From assembly GCA_910579215.1 (NCBI GenBank), contig CAJTTN010000002.1, positions 234,476 through 298,475 on the forward strand: a stretch of DNA of 64,000 nt. The letters are read 5' to 3'. Both the position numbers and the translations under genes were made by a program. Below, one piece after another: positions 1-7,716 of the stretch. How positions within the stretch are numbered: position 1 is the stretch's first letter; the number at the start of each line of letters is the position of its first letter. The notes under the pieces are model-generated. The model was not told where the DNA came from, did not search any database, and was given only the letters and a program-made list of their open reading frames with translations. The stretch comes from an uncultured Anaeroplasmataceae bacterium. Lineage in GTDB: Bacteria > Bacillota_I > Bacilli_A > Acholeplasmatales > Anaeroplasmataceae.

Positions 1-2
1 AA

Positions 3-122
3 TACTTTACGGAATGTATTGCTTACCGATTACCAGATCATTATGTTATGCATGCATTTGTAAAAATTGCAGATGATTATATCGAAGATTTTTCAAGTCT
101 TTTGCTTAAGCTTTGTGTATAA
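3..122 (+). CDS. C-terminal end of a gene entering from upstream (partial)
   Basis: An open frame runs from the window edge to a TAA stop and encodes about 39 residues (starting YFTECIAYR, ending LLLKLCV). The other two forward frames are broken by stops within the first 95 bases. The composition looks like a normal folded protein tail, but it is too short to assign a family. It ends about 40 bases before the next gene on the same strand. It could also be chance open sequence, since only 39 codons are visible. Confidence 0.4.
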   Translation, partial: YFTECIAYRLPDHYVMHAFVKIADDYIEDFSSLLLKLCV

Positions 123-163
123 TTTATATTGCTTTAACGTATACTACCGAATGAGGTGTGTGT

Positions 164-622
164 ATGAAAAAACTAACCATTATTGGAGTTCTTGTAGTAA
201 GTGCACTAGGAACTCTTTTTCATTTTATGTATGATTGGCTACCAATTATAATTTTTCCCCAAAATGAAAGTATTTTTGAGCATATGAAATTGGTCATCTT
301 TCCCTTTTTCTTTTATTATTTTATCTCTCTTCCTTTTTATAAAGGAGATAGTAAGGAGCTCTTTGCATCTTTCTTTTCTGCTATTATAATTTCAATGTTT
401 TTTATTATAACTAGCTTTTATACGTATAGTGGGTTCATTGGAAAATCCTATGATTTTATAAATATAATTTTATATTTTATAGCTGTAGGCTTAGGATTTA
501 TTCTTATATATAAAAAAATAACACTGGTTCAATTTTCAAACAGTGTTATCTTTGCTATAATCCTTTTAGCTTTAGTTATTTTATTTAGCTTTTATCCCCC
601 AAACTTAAGCTTTTTTATTTAA
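164..622 (+). CDS. DUF6512-like small integral membrane protein
   Basis: Encodes 152 residues, almost entirely hydrophobic, with four or five membrane segments (about residues 4-22, 44-60, 68-88, 98-117, 124-143). The N-terminal pattern with NESIFEHMKL after the first segment, and a final YPPN motif, match my memory of the DUF6512 family, whose function is unknown. An upstream in-frame GTG at 158 is possible, but GAGG at 153-156 is correctly spaced for the ATG at 164. The 3' end overlaps hslO by 18 bases on the opposite strand, and its codons near 518-549 also encode the hslO terminator hairpin. The family call is tentative; the membrane topology is clear. Confidence 0.65.
   Translation: MKKLTIIGVLVVSALGTLFHFMYDWLPIIIFPQNESIFEHMKLVIFPFFFYYFISLPFYKGDSKELFASFFSAIIISMFFIITSFYTYSGFIGKSYDFINIILYFIAVGLGFILIYKKITLVQFSNSVIFAIILLALVILFSFYPPNLSFFI
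512..549 (-). terminator. hslO rho-independent terminator inside the DUF6512 coding region
   Basis: On the minus strand a perfect 9-bp stem (ATAACACTG at 518-526 with CAGTGTTAT at 541-549) with a 14-base loop is followed by seven T residues (the A-run at 512-518). It lies 56 bases beyond the hslO stop, within the convergent membrane-protein gene. Confidence 0.7.
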
Positions 623-1483
623 TATCTCTAGCATTTCCATAAGATCAGCTTCTGTAAAGGTATATTCCTTTTTACAAAAATTACAGGTAATATGAGCCTT
701 GTGGTCCTCTTCAAGGATAGAAGTCAGCTCCTCCTTGCCTAAACTTATTAGCCCTTTTTGGAAACGCTCCTTATTACAAGGACAATCATATGTTAGCTCT
801 CTTGTTTCTAATAGCTGATAATCATTTTCTGTTATTTCTGCAATGATTTCCTCTGCTGAATATCCCTCATTAATCATAGTTGAGCAACTTTTCATTTGCT
901 TTAAATGCTCTTCTAGTCTAGCCAGTGTTTCTTCTTTACATCCTGGCATAATCTGTAATAAGAAACCACCAGCACTAAGTACCTTTCCCTCAGGGTCTAT
1001 TAAAACACCTAAACCAACAGAGGAAGGAATTTGTTCAGATTGAGCAAAATAATAAGTAAAATCTTCTGCAATTTCTCCACTAACTAAGGAAGCAGAAGAG
1101 GAGAATGGTGCTCGCATATGTAAATCCTTTATTACCTCTATATAGCCATTTTTGCCTACAGCATCTCCTACAGCTAGCTTTCCATTGTTATAAGAAAGAT
1201 AAACTCCTGGATTTTGAACAAAGCCTCTAACTTTACCATCCGTAGCTTCCATAGTTATATTGCCTATAGGTCCATCTCCACAAACCTTAATTGTAAGATG
1301 CTCCTGTGCCTTATAGGTACAAGACATGATACTTGCAATAGTAAGACATCTTCCTAAGGCTGCACAAGAGGTTGGCCAAAGTTTGTGTATTTCTTGAGCA
1401 TGCTGAACAATTTGTGTAGTTATAGCTGCATATATTCTTACTGTACCGTCAAAGGCATATGCCTTTTGTAAATAATTCTCCAT
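605..1483 (-). CDS. hslO: Hsp33, redox-regulated holdase chaperone
   Basis: A 292-residue protein of normal Hsp33 length. Hsp33 is a cytoplasmic holdase that is switched on when oxidation releases zinc from four conserved cysteines. Those cysteines are visible near the C-terminus as YDCPC (around residues 233-237) and TCNFC (around 266-270), the CxC plus CxxC pattern of the family. The N-terminal domain has the expected start (YAFDGTVRIYAA) and GxGxxxDPEGKVxSAGG region. The start is supported by GGTGATG at 1488-1494, just upstream of ATG. It is monocistronic and convergent with the DUF6512 gene. It fits with the superoxide reductase elsewhere in the window as oxidative-stress defence. Confidence 0.97.
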   Translation of the reverse strand: MENYLQKAYAFDGTVRIYAAITTQIVQHAQEIHKLWPTSCAALGRCLTIASIMSCTYKAQEHLTIKVCGDGPIGNITMEATDGKVRGFVQNPGVYLSYNNGKLAVGDAVGKNGYIEVIKDLHMRAPFSSSASLVSGEIAEDFTYYFAQSEQIPSSVGLGVLIDPEGKVLSAGGFLLQIMPGCKEETLARLEEHLKQMKSCSTMINEGYSAEEIIAEITENDYQLLETRELTYDCPCNKERFQKGLISLGKEELTSILEEDHKAHITCNFCKKEYTFTEADLMEMLEILNKKA

Positions 1484-1559
1484 AATTCATCACCAAATAT
1501 AATTTTATCATAGAATATTCTCTTTTTTCTAATGATTACGTTTTCATAAAACTGTTTTG

Positions 1560-1588
1560 TTGACAGTTTTTTTGAAAGAGAATATAAT
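1560..1588 (+). promoter_or_regulatory. Consensus sigma-A promoter (TTGACA, 17-bp spacer, TATAAT)
   Basis: TTGACA at 1560-1565 and TATAAT at 1583-1588 are separated by exactly 17 bases: a perfect match to the vegetative consensus. Transcription would start near 1595, exactly where the first hairpin begins, and 150 bases before the nearest gene (the thioesterase). Confidence 0.85.
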
Positions 1589-1594
1589 AATAGT

Positions 1595-1630
1595 ATCAAT
1601 TTAGGACATGTCCTTTATTGATGTTTTTTT
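1595..1630 (+). terminator. Hairpin with T-run immediately after the promoter start site
   Basis: A perfect AGGACATGTCCT palindrome (1603-1614) is extended by ATCAAT/ATTGAT arms across a two-base mismatch, then followed by a T-run from 1624. It can act as a terminator of the very short transcript from the 1560 promoter, or as a repressor site over the start point. Confidence 0.6.
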
Positions 1631-1648
1631 TATTTATAGATTTGTATG

Positions 1649-1678
1649 GGATGGATTATCAGACGTCTATCCTTTTTT
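1649..1678 (+). terminator. Second hairpin with T-run in the thioesterase leader
   Basis: GGATGGAT (1649-1656) can pair with GTCTATCC (1665-1672) as an 8-bp stem with two G-T pairs, followed by six T residues at 1673-1678. With the hairpin at 1595 this makes two tandem terminator-like elements upstream of the thioesterase gene. The remaining bases to 1748 hold a TATAAT at 1726-1731 that may be the gene's own -10. Confidence 0.55.
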
Positions 1679-1748
1679 ATTAGAGAATTCTTAAAACAAA
1701 CATAGATTTTTTTGCATATTTCGTGTATAATTTTAATTGGTGATCATA

Positions 1749-2486
1749 ATGAGCTTAATGAAAACATCTATGGATTTTTTTATTCATACAAGAGATGTAA
1801 ATTACAATGATATTATAAAGCCAACTGCTCTTTTAGATATGTTTCAGGATTTGGCTGGCATACATGCTTCTGAATTAGGAGTTGGATATGATGCCCTAAA
1901 AGAGAAGAACTATGCTTGGGTTATACTTTATCAACGCTATGAGATGAATGCTATCCCACCTTATTTAGATGTTGTAAATCTTACTACTTGGCCAAAGCCT
2001 AAGAATCGTTTAGAATTTGAAAGAGAGTATCTATTAAAGGATAAAAAGGGTAATGAGCTTGCGAAAGGAATTTCAAATTGGGTCATTATTGATTTAAATA
2101 CGAGAGGATTAGTTCGTTCAGATAAGATAGAGTTTAATGGAGAGTATGAAAATTTTACTAATTATCCAGAGCGTTGTAAACGAAAGCTAAATTTAAATCA
2201 AAATAAATCAGAAGGCTCATTTATTTATGTAGTAACCTTAGAGGATTTAGATCATAATGGGCATATGAATAATGCTAGGTATATTAATATTATAGAAAAT
2301 AATTATTATACCTTTGGTAGTAAAAAATATATTAAAGAGGTTGAGATCGCCTATATTAAAGAAGCGAAATATAAGGATGAAATAAGAATAGAATATTTTC
2401 ATGAGGGAAATCAGATTGCTTTCCTTGGATATTTAAATGAAAATGAATTATGCTTTGAATGCTTAATAGGAGAAGAAGAACTATGA
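1749..2486 (+). CDS. Acyl-ACP thioesterase (FAT family)
   Basis: A 245-residue double hotdog-fold protein that hydrolyses acyl-ACP and so releases free fatty acids from the synthesis cycle. The second hotdog carries the family active-site pattern DLDHNGHMNNARYIN (around residue 175), with the D-N-H arrangement of FatA/FatB-like enzymes. The ATG at 1749 is preferred over TTG 1737 or GTG 1740 because GGTGATC at 1739-1745 pairs with the 3' end of 16S rRNA beside it. It overlaps the following aminopeptidase by four bases (ATGA), so the two are translationally coupled. The upstream region has an unusual promoter and two hairpins that may control it. Confidence 0.88.
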   Translation: MSLMKTSMDFFIHTRDVNYNDIIKPTALLDMFQDLAGIHASELGVGYDALKEKNYAWVILYQRYEMNAIPPYLDVVNLTTWPKPKNRLEFEREYLLKDKKGNELAKGISNWVIIDLNTRGLVRSDKIEFNGEYENFTNYPERCKRKLNLNQNKSEGSFIYVVTLEDLDHNGHMNNARYINIIENNYYTFGSKKYIKEVEIAYIKEAKYKDEIRIEYFHEGNQIAFLGYLNENELCFECLIGEEEL

Positions 2487-3769
2487 AAAAATTTTTAGAA
2501 TTTATGCAGGACGTTCCAACAGCCTTTCATGCCACTAAAAAAATAAAAGAAATGCTGTTAGAAGAGGGCTTTATAGAATTAAAAGAACAAGAAAAATGGA
2601 ATTTAATTCCAGAAGGAAAATATTTTATAGGAAGAAATATGTCCTCTGTTATTGCTTTTGTTTTACCAAAAAGGGATCCTAAGTGCTTCCATATTACGGC
2701 TGCACATTTAGATTCTCCGACTTTCAAATTAAAACCGAATTTTACTTTAGAGCAGGGAAAGTATATTAAATTAAATACAGAGGTTTATGGATCTCCTATC
2801 TATTCTTCTTGGATGGATAGACCTTTAGGAATTGCAGGAAGAGTTTTTGTTCGTCAGGGACACCAAATTCTTGCTAAATTAGTTAATTTGAAGCGTCCAA
2901 TGGTATGTATTCCTAATTTGCCAATTCACTATAATAGGAATGTGAATATGGGAGTAGAGCTTAATCCGCAGATAGATATGCTTCCTTTATACTCCTCTAG
3001 GGATGGTGTATCTTTAAAGGAAGTTATTGCAAAGGAATTGAAGGTTACAACAGAGAATATCATAAGTAGTGATCTTTATCTAACTAGTTTAGATCGAGGC
3101 TGTCTTATAGGTGAAAAAGAAGAATTTATAATGGCACCACAAATAGATAATCTAGAATGCTCCTATGGGTTAATCCAAGCATTACTAGCTTCTAGCTCTA
3201 TGTATTCTATCAATGTTTGTGCATTGTTTGATAATGAAGAAATAGGCTCCTCTACCTTACAGGGAGCGGGCTCAACATTATTATCTGATGTTTTAAAAAG
3301 AATAAGCTTAGGTTTACATTTTAATGATGAGGAATACATGATAGCTTTAGGGAAATCATTTTTCATATCTGCTGACAATGCACAAGGATATCACCCAAAT
3401 TATCCAGAAAAATATGATAAAAGCAATCCTTGTTATTTGAATGAGGGTATTGTTATAAAGAATGCTGCAAATGGCTCCTATACAACTTCTGCATTTTCTA
3501 GTGCAGTATTTCAAGCCCTATGCAAAAAGGCTTCTGTTCCAGTTCAATTGACAACGAACAGAAGCGATATAAGAGGTGGGTCTACCTTAGGAGCAATCTC
3601 CTTAGCACATGTATCTATTCCCTCAGTAGATATTGGTTTGGCACAACTAGCCATGCATTCCTGTTATGAGACAGCTGGCGCTTATGATCTCGCTTATTTG
3701 ATTTCTGCAATTCAGGAGTTCTATACTACAGAATTAATTTCTAAAGAGGAAGAAATAATACTATCTTAG
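2483..3769 (+). CDS. M18 family zinc aminopeptidase
   Basis: A 428-residue cytosolic metallo-aminopeptidase of the M18 family (aspartyl aminopeptidase/ApeA-like), which removes N-terminal residues, usually acidic ones, from peptides. The dinuclear-zinc motifs are visible: TAAHLDSPTFKLK near residue 70, DNEEIGSST near 248, SADNAQGYHPNY near 295, and a C-terminal LAMHSCYETAGAYD. The N-terminal FMQDVPTAFHA is typical. The ATG at 2483 follows AGGAGAAG and overlaps the thioesterase stop. It is the end of a two-gene operon; a terminator follows at 3854. Confidence 0.94.
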   Translation: MKKFLEFMQDVPTAFHATKKIKEMLLEEGFIELKEQEKWNLIPEGKYFIGRNMSSVIAFVLPKRDPKCFHITAAHLDSPTFKLKPNFTLEQGKYIKLNTEVYGSPIYSSWMDRPLGIAGRVFVRQGHQILAKLVNLKRPMVCIPNLPIHYNRNVNMGVELNPQIDMLPLYSSRDGVSLKEVIAKELKVTTENIISSDLYLTSLDRGCLIGEKEEFIMAPQIDNLECSYGLIQALLASSSMYSINVCALFDNEEIGSSTLQGAGSTLLSDVLKRISLGLHFNDEEYMIALGKSFFISADNAQGYHPNYPEKYDKSNPCYLNEGIVIKNAANGSYTTSAFSSAVFQALCKKASVPVQLTTNRSDIRGGSTLGAISLAHVSIPSVDIGLAQLAMHSCYETAGAYDLAYLISAIQEFYTTELISKEEEIILS

Positions 3770-3853
3770 CAGGTTTCTACAAAATATTACTTAGCCTTAG
3801 AGATATAATAGAACGCGAATTGGGAGATAAGCTATAGTGTGATATAGCGATTT

Positions 3854-3886
3854 GCTATGAGGATATTATTCTTCATAGCTTTTTTT
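3854..3886 (+). terminator. Terminator for the M18 gene, overlapping the 3' end of the methyltransferase
   Basis: A 10-bp stem (GCTATGAGGA 3854-3863 with TCTTCATAGC 3870-3879, one G-T pair) with a 6-base loop, then seven T residues. The loop contains the minus-strand stop codon of the methyltransferase. A second possible hairpin (GCTATA 3831-3836 / TATAGC 3843-3848) lies just upstream. Confidence 0.7.
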
Positions 3887-4573
3887 CATAACGAAAAGTA
3901 TACGTTCATCCTTTTTATCTAAAGTATCTTTAAAATCGCCACTAAGCTTTTCTAAACTAAATTGATGAGAACTAAACAAAGACATATCATGGTAATATTC
4001 CTTATAGGTCTCTAAAAAGGTTTCCTCACTCTCTTTGATTTTTATTTCATGTATTAACAGGTTAGGCTTCTTTGTTTTAGTTTTCCAAATGAGTTGGTGA
4101 GTTGGAGCTTTTAAGGTAAATTTATGATGCTTATAGTGTTTAAGCATTCGTTTTGAAAAAACATCAAAAATAAAAAGACCATTAGGGTTTAAATGCTGAT
4201 ATACAGAAGCAAAAAGCTCCTCAATTTCTGTTTTGTTTTTTAAAAAATTAATAGAATCAAAGAAGCAGGTGATGACATCATATTTCTTATTCAAATTAAA
4301 ATTGGTCATATTTGCCAAATGGTAGGGTATAACAAGATGGTGCATTTTTGTTTTTTCTTTCGCCATCTTTAAAATGGATTCAGATAAATCGAGTCCTTCT
4401 ACGTCATATCCATTAAGCTTTAGTAAAATAGCTAAGGTTCCACTACCACATGCTAAATCTAGTATAGAAGAATTTGGTGTAAGATAAGGGCGTATAAAAT
4501 CTAACCAGTCCTTATACTTTACTTTTGCAACAACATCATCATAAAAATAGGAAAAGTATTTATATTCATTCAT
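3866..4573 (-). CDS. Class I SAM-dependent methyltransferase
   Basis: A 235-residue soluble protein with the S-adenosylmethionine binding motif ILDLACGSGTLAILL (around residues 37-51), the acidic end of the second strand (EGLDLS), and DVITCFFDSINFL as motif II. This is the general small-molecule/ubiquinone-type fold; the substrate cannot be told. It begins with NEYKYFSYFYDDV, common in this family in Bacillota. Its start overlaps the end of rqcH by four bases, so it is translated from the same transcript as rqcH. No domain beyond the methyltransferase fold is seen. Confidence 0.85.
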   Translation of the reverse strand: MNEYKYFSYFYDDVVAKVKYKDWLDFIRPYLTPNSSILDLACGSGTLAILLKLNGYDVEGLDLSESILKMAKEKTKMHHLVIPYHLANMTNFNLNKKYDVITCFFDSINFLKNKTEIEELFASVYQHLNPNGLFIFDVFSKRMLKHYKHHKFTLKAPTHQLIWKTKTKKPNLLIHEIKIKESEETFLETYKEYYHDMSLFSSHQFSLEKLSGDFKDTLDKKDERILFVMKKSYEE

Positions 4574-6201
4574 TTTTTTACCCTCAATTGATTTAATTTT
4601 GCTTCATTAATATCAATATAAATTGTTTTTTGCCTTGTATAGGTTACAAAGCAATTTCTTTTTCCAGGAATTTTTTTAATATGTTTAACCTGTGTATAAT
4701 CTACTGGAATAGAAGAGGAATCACTTAAACTAGAGAATTTAGCTGCAAGCATTGCGGCTGTCCTACAAAGCTCCTCGGTAAGCTCATTGGTAGCTACAAT
4801 TACATGACTACCACTTGCCTTTTGAACATGAAACCAATAGTCAGAGCCTTTAGCCAATTTGTGGGTTACATATTCATTCTGTAGATTATTTTTTCCAACA
4901 TAAAGTAAAGTTTCTCCTACTATATAGGTCAAGTAATTAGGTCTTGCCTTCTTTTTATTTTTTTCTTTATCCTCTAGCATATAGCGATGGTCAATTAATT
5001 CCTGTTGAATTTCGAGTGCATCCTTAATACTTGCACATTTAAGTTGATCCAAAAGAACTTGAAAATATTCTATTTCGTTCCTTGCAGCTTTTAATTGTTC
5101 CTCAATATAATAAATAGCAGTTTTTATTTTTTGATATTTTTTATAAAATTTTTGACTGTTTGTAATAATGTCATATTTGGGATCTAGCTGTATAACAACA
5201 GATTCATTTTTATAATAATCAAAAACCTCAATTTGACTTTCCTTATCCTTTAAGTGAGGATAGCTTAACAAAAGCTCTCCTTTTATTTTATAATCCTCTG
5301 CATGAGCTGCTTCTATAGCTTCTATTGTCAGTTTTTTAATTTTCTTTTCATTTTTTGCAATTTGTTTTTCAATAAAATGCTCTAAATCATTCGTTTTAGC
5401 TTTTATTTTGGCTTGATTATCACGATCATAGTAAAAGCTTTCTAATAGCTCGGAAAGAGAAGAATGGGTTGCTATAAGATTACCTAATGATAGGTAATAA
5501 TAATCTGACTTTCCCTTTTGTATATAAATAGAGGGTGAAACCTCTTGATGAAGCAATTCATAAAAATAAGGGATAGCCTGTTCCTTGCTGAAAGCATAGC
5601 AAGCTAGGCTCATAGAAACACCTTCAAATTTTTGACATAGCTCCTTAGGAGAAGTAATAGGAAGAAAAAGCATCTCCTCTAGAGTTAAGGAAAATGGATT
5701 CAATTTAGTTTCTAAAGGAAATTGATAGATAGCATTAGGTAGCATGGTTCTACCAAATTCAGAAACTCCAGCCTTTTTTAAAACCTCTAGAATTTGATAA
5801 TCCTCATTTGTTAAAATTAGATTAGCATATCTTCCCATAAGCTCACAGATGAGAAATTTATGAGAGAAATCCTTCATTTCATTGTATCCTGCCAGCTTGA
5901 ATACTAGAATTCGATCATTTCCATATTGATAAAGATCTTCTATAAAAAATCCCTCAATATGTTTTCTTAAAAACATAGTAAAGCTTTTTGGTACATTAGG
6001 AAAATCATAAGATTTAGTTGTAAAATGTATTCTAGTGAAATCACAGGATAAACTAATTAATACATGATAATTTACTTTATCTGCACGTATGGTCAATACA
6101 AAGTCAGTATCTCCTGACTCCATGATTTTTGTGATTCTTCCAGATTTAATACATTCTAATTCTTTTGTTAATTTATTTAAAAATATACCATCAAAGCTCA
6201 T
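4570..6201 (-). CDS. rqcH: RqcH, NFACT-family ribosome quality control factor
   Basis: A 543-residue NFACT protein (YloA/Rqc2 homologue). RqcH binds stalled large ribosomal subunits with peptidyl-tRNA and adds alanine tails that mark the chain for degradation. Seen: N-terminal NFACT-N domain beginning MSFDGIFLNKLTKEL with the ELMGRYANLIL motif near residue 120; a lysine/glutamate-rich helical middle (about 270-400); and a C-terminal NFACT-R domain with DYWFHVQKASGSHV near 460. An in-frame start at 6228 would add nine residues, but GGTGATAC directly before the ATG at 6201 favours the shorter form. It neighbours gmk and rpoZ, as in many Bacillota. Confidence 0.95.
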   Translation of the reverse strand: MSFDGIFLNKLTKELECIKSGRITKIMESGDTDFVLTIRADKVNYHVLISLSCDFTRIHFTTKSYDFPNVPKSFTMFLRKHIEGFFIEDLYQYGNDRILVFKLAGYNEMKDFSHKFLICELMGRYANLILTNEDYQILEVLKKAGVSEFGRTMLPNAIYQFPLETKLNPFSLTLEEMLFLPITSPKELCQKFEGVSMSLACYAFSKEQAIPYFYELLHQEVSPSIYIQKGKSDYYYLSLGNLIATHSSLSELLESFYYDRDNQAKIKAKTNDLEHFIEKQIAKNEKKIKKLTIEAIEAAHAEDYKIKGELLLSYPHLKDKESQIEVFDYYKNESVVIQLDPKYDIITNSQKFYKKYQKIKTAIYYIEEQLKAARNEIEYFQVLLDQLKCASIKDALEIQQELIDHRYMLEDKEKNKKKARPNYLTYIVGETLLYVGKNNLQNEYVTHKLAKGSDYWFHVQKASGSHVIVATNELTEELCRTAAMLAAKFSSLSDSSSIPVDYTQVKHIKKIPGKRNCFVTYTRQKTIYIDINEAKLNQLRVKK

Positions 6202-6296
6202 TTGTATCACCAATTCTAAGTATACCATAATTTATAAAATATACCTATGGTTTTTCTTCAAAAAATGTGCTAAAATGAAGAAAAGGAGACGATTTT

Positions 6297-6680
6297 ATGG
6301 CTTGGAATAAAAAAAAGCTTTTATCAAAAATTAGTTTATATTTTGACAATAAGAATATATCCTATGAGATAGAAGAAGATTCTATATTAAAATTAGAATT
6401 ATATTTTAAAGAAGCAGAGTATGTACTATATCCCTATATTACAATTGATCAATCCATTTGTAGTTTTAATATAAATATATCTAAAAATGTTATAAAAGGG
6501 TATAATTATGAGAAGATAAATCTATTTAATCAAAAATCAAAGTTCTTTAAGGCATTTATTTTAGAAAGTGGAATTGTTGTGCTAGAATATCGTTTTATTT
6601 TAAATGAAATGGATTTTTTTCTATTTGATTCTATTTTAGATAGTTTATATTTGCTAGAAAATGACATAGAAACCTTATAA
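6297..6680 (+). CDS. Hypothetical protein, 127 residues
   Basis: A good AGGAG site ten bases before ATG and sound codon usage support a real gene. The product is a small soluble alpha/beta protein rich in Ile, Phe, Tyr and Leu with no signal or membrane segment; the central LKLELYFKEAEYVLYPYITID and the final FDSILDSLYLLENDIE suggest alternating strands and helices. It could be a small fold of the YbjN or secretion-chaperone type, but that is only an impression. It lies between the divergent rqcH and gmk, where other Bacillota often have yicC-like or remA genes; it resembles neither. Confidence 0.6.
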   Translation: MAWNKKKLLSKISLYFDNKNISYEIEEDSILKLELYFKEAEYVLYPYITIDQSICSFNINISKNVIKGYNYEKINLFNQKSKFFKAFILESGIVVLEYRFILNEMDFFLFDSILDSLYLLENDIETL

Positions 6681-6746
6681 AAACGCTTTTTGCTTGTATA
6701 CTTTGGCAGATAATGGTAAAATAAGTAAAAGGGAAGGTAGTATGAC

Positions 6747-7367
6747 ATGAAATTAAATGATCGTGGTTTACTAGTAGTTATATCAGGACCTTCGGGTGTT
6801 GGAAAAGGGACAGTTCGAAAAGCCCTTTTTGATATGCCAAACAATAATTTGGTATATAGTGTTTCCATGACTACTAGACCAAAACGCCCAGGGGAAATTG
6901 ATGGGGTAGACTATTATTTTGTTTCAGAAGCCGAATTTTTGAAGAGAAAAAAATCAGGTAAATTTTTAGAAACAGCAGAATTTGTAGGAAATTATTATGG
7001 GACACCTTTAGATAAAGTGAATGAGCAGCTTGATTTAGGAAATGAGGTTGTCTTAGAAATAGAAGTAGATGGAGCACAGCAGGTAAAAAAGAAAATGCCA
7101 GATTGTGTTATGATATTCATTGTTCCACCAGGGAAAAATGCGTTGTATGAGCGCTTAAGACGTCGAGGAACGGAATCAGAAGAAATCATAGTTGAAAGAA
7201 TTGAAAAGGCAAATCGAGAATTTAAGCTAGCGCATCGTTATGACTATATCGTTGTAAACGACGAGGTACATAATGCTGCTGATCGTATTATGGCAATCAT
7301 TCGTGCAGAGCATGCTAAGACGGAACGTTCTATTCATAAATACATGGAATTAATTGATGAAAATTAA
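6747..7367 (+). CDS. gmk: Guanylate kinase
   Basis: A 206-residue guanylate kinase that converts GMP and ATP to GDP and ADP in the cytoplasm, essential for GTP and dGTP supply. The P-loop is ISGPSGVGKGTV (residues 11-22); the GMP-binding segment SVSMTTRPKRPGEIDGVDYYFV follows around residue 38, and the lid region has RLRRRGTESEEII. Length is normal. It is followed 40 bases later by rpoZ, the usual gmk-rpoZ order in Bacillota. Confidence 0.97.
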   Translation: MKLNDRGLLVVISGPSGVGKGTVRKALFDMPNNNLVYSVSMTTRPKRPGEIDGVDYYFVSEAEFLKRKKSGKFLETAEFVGNYYGTPLDKVNEQLDLGNEVVLEIEVDGAQQVKKKMPDCVMIFIVPPGKNALYERLRRRGTESEEIIVERIEKANREFKLAHRYDYIVVNDEVHNAADRIMAIIRAEHAKTERSIHKYMELIDEN

Positions 7368-7395
7368 AAGAATTCCTTTATTTTTTTAATAAATA

Positions 7396-7404
7396 TGATA
7401 TAAT
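7396..7404 (+). promoter_or_regulatory. Extended -10 promoter element before rpoZ
   Basis: TGATATAAT at 7396-7404 is a full extended -10 (TGn plus TATAAT), 27 bases before the rpoZ start. No good -35 is seen. It would give rpoZ a transcript of its own in addition to read-through from gmk. Confidence 0.55.
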
Positions 7405-7431
7405 AAATTGTACTTTGAAAGGAAGAGAAGA

Positions 7432-7653
7432 ATGTCTAATAAAAAGAATTATGATGGGATGCGTTATCCTTCTGTAGATGCATTACTTGACAAAATTGAT
7501 TCAAAATATAAGTTAGCCTATGCAGCAGCTAAACGTGCAAAAATTATTGAAGAAGAGGATTATACTTCTTATGAGGATGGCATGTGTGTAAAGCCTGTTG
7601 GTCAGGCACTAGAAGAAATTTTAGTTGGCAAAACTAAGATGACGTTTAAGTAA
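7432..7653 (+). CDS. rpoZ: RNA polymerase omega subunit
   Basis: A 73-residue omega subunit, which helps assemble the beta-prime subunit into RNA polymerase. The family signature YPSVDALLDKIDSKYKLAY followed by AAKRA is at residues 11-34, and the tail KPVGQALEEILVGKTKM is typical. The start is set at 7432, eight bases after GGAAGAGAAG, rather than at the in-frame ATG at 7408. It is directly downstream of gmk and followed by a strong terminator. Confidence 0.93.
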   Translation: MSNKKNYDGMRYPSVDALLDKIDSKYKLAYAAAKRAKIIEEEDYTSYEDGMCVKPVGQALEEILVGKTKMTFK

Positions 7654-7658
7654 GATAC

Positions 7659-7701
7659 TGTGGTTAATAGTTTTAGCTAAGCTATTAGCCACATTTTTTT
7701 T
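7659..7701 (+). terminator. Terminator after rpoZ
   Basis: A 12-bp stem (7659-7670 with 7682-7693, one G-T pair) and 11-base loop followed by a run of T. It closes the gmk-rpoZ unit and sits directly in front of the ribosome binding site of the next gene. Confidence 0.85.
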
Positions 7702-7716
7702 AAAGGAGGGGTACCT

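Noticed and set aside
6530..6868. 112-residue minus-strand frame across the 127-residue gene and gmk
   Set aside because: Antisense shadow of two well supported genes.
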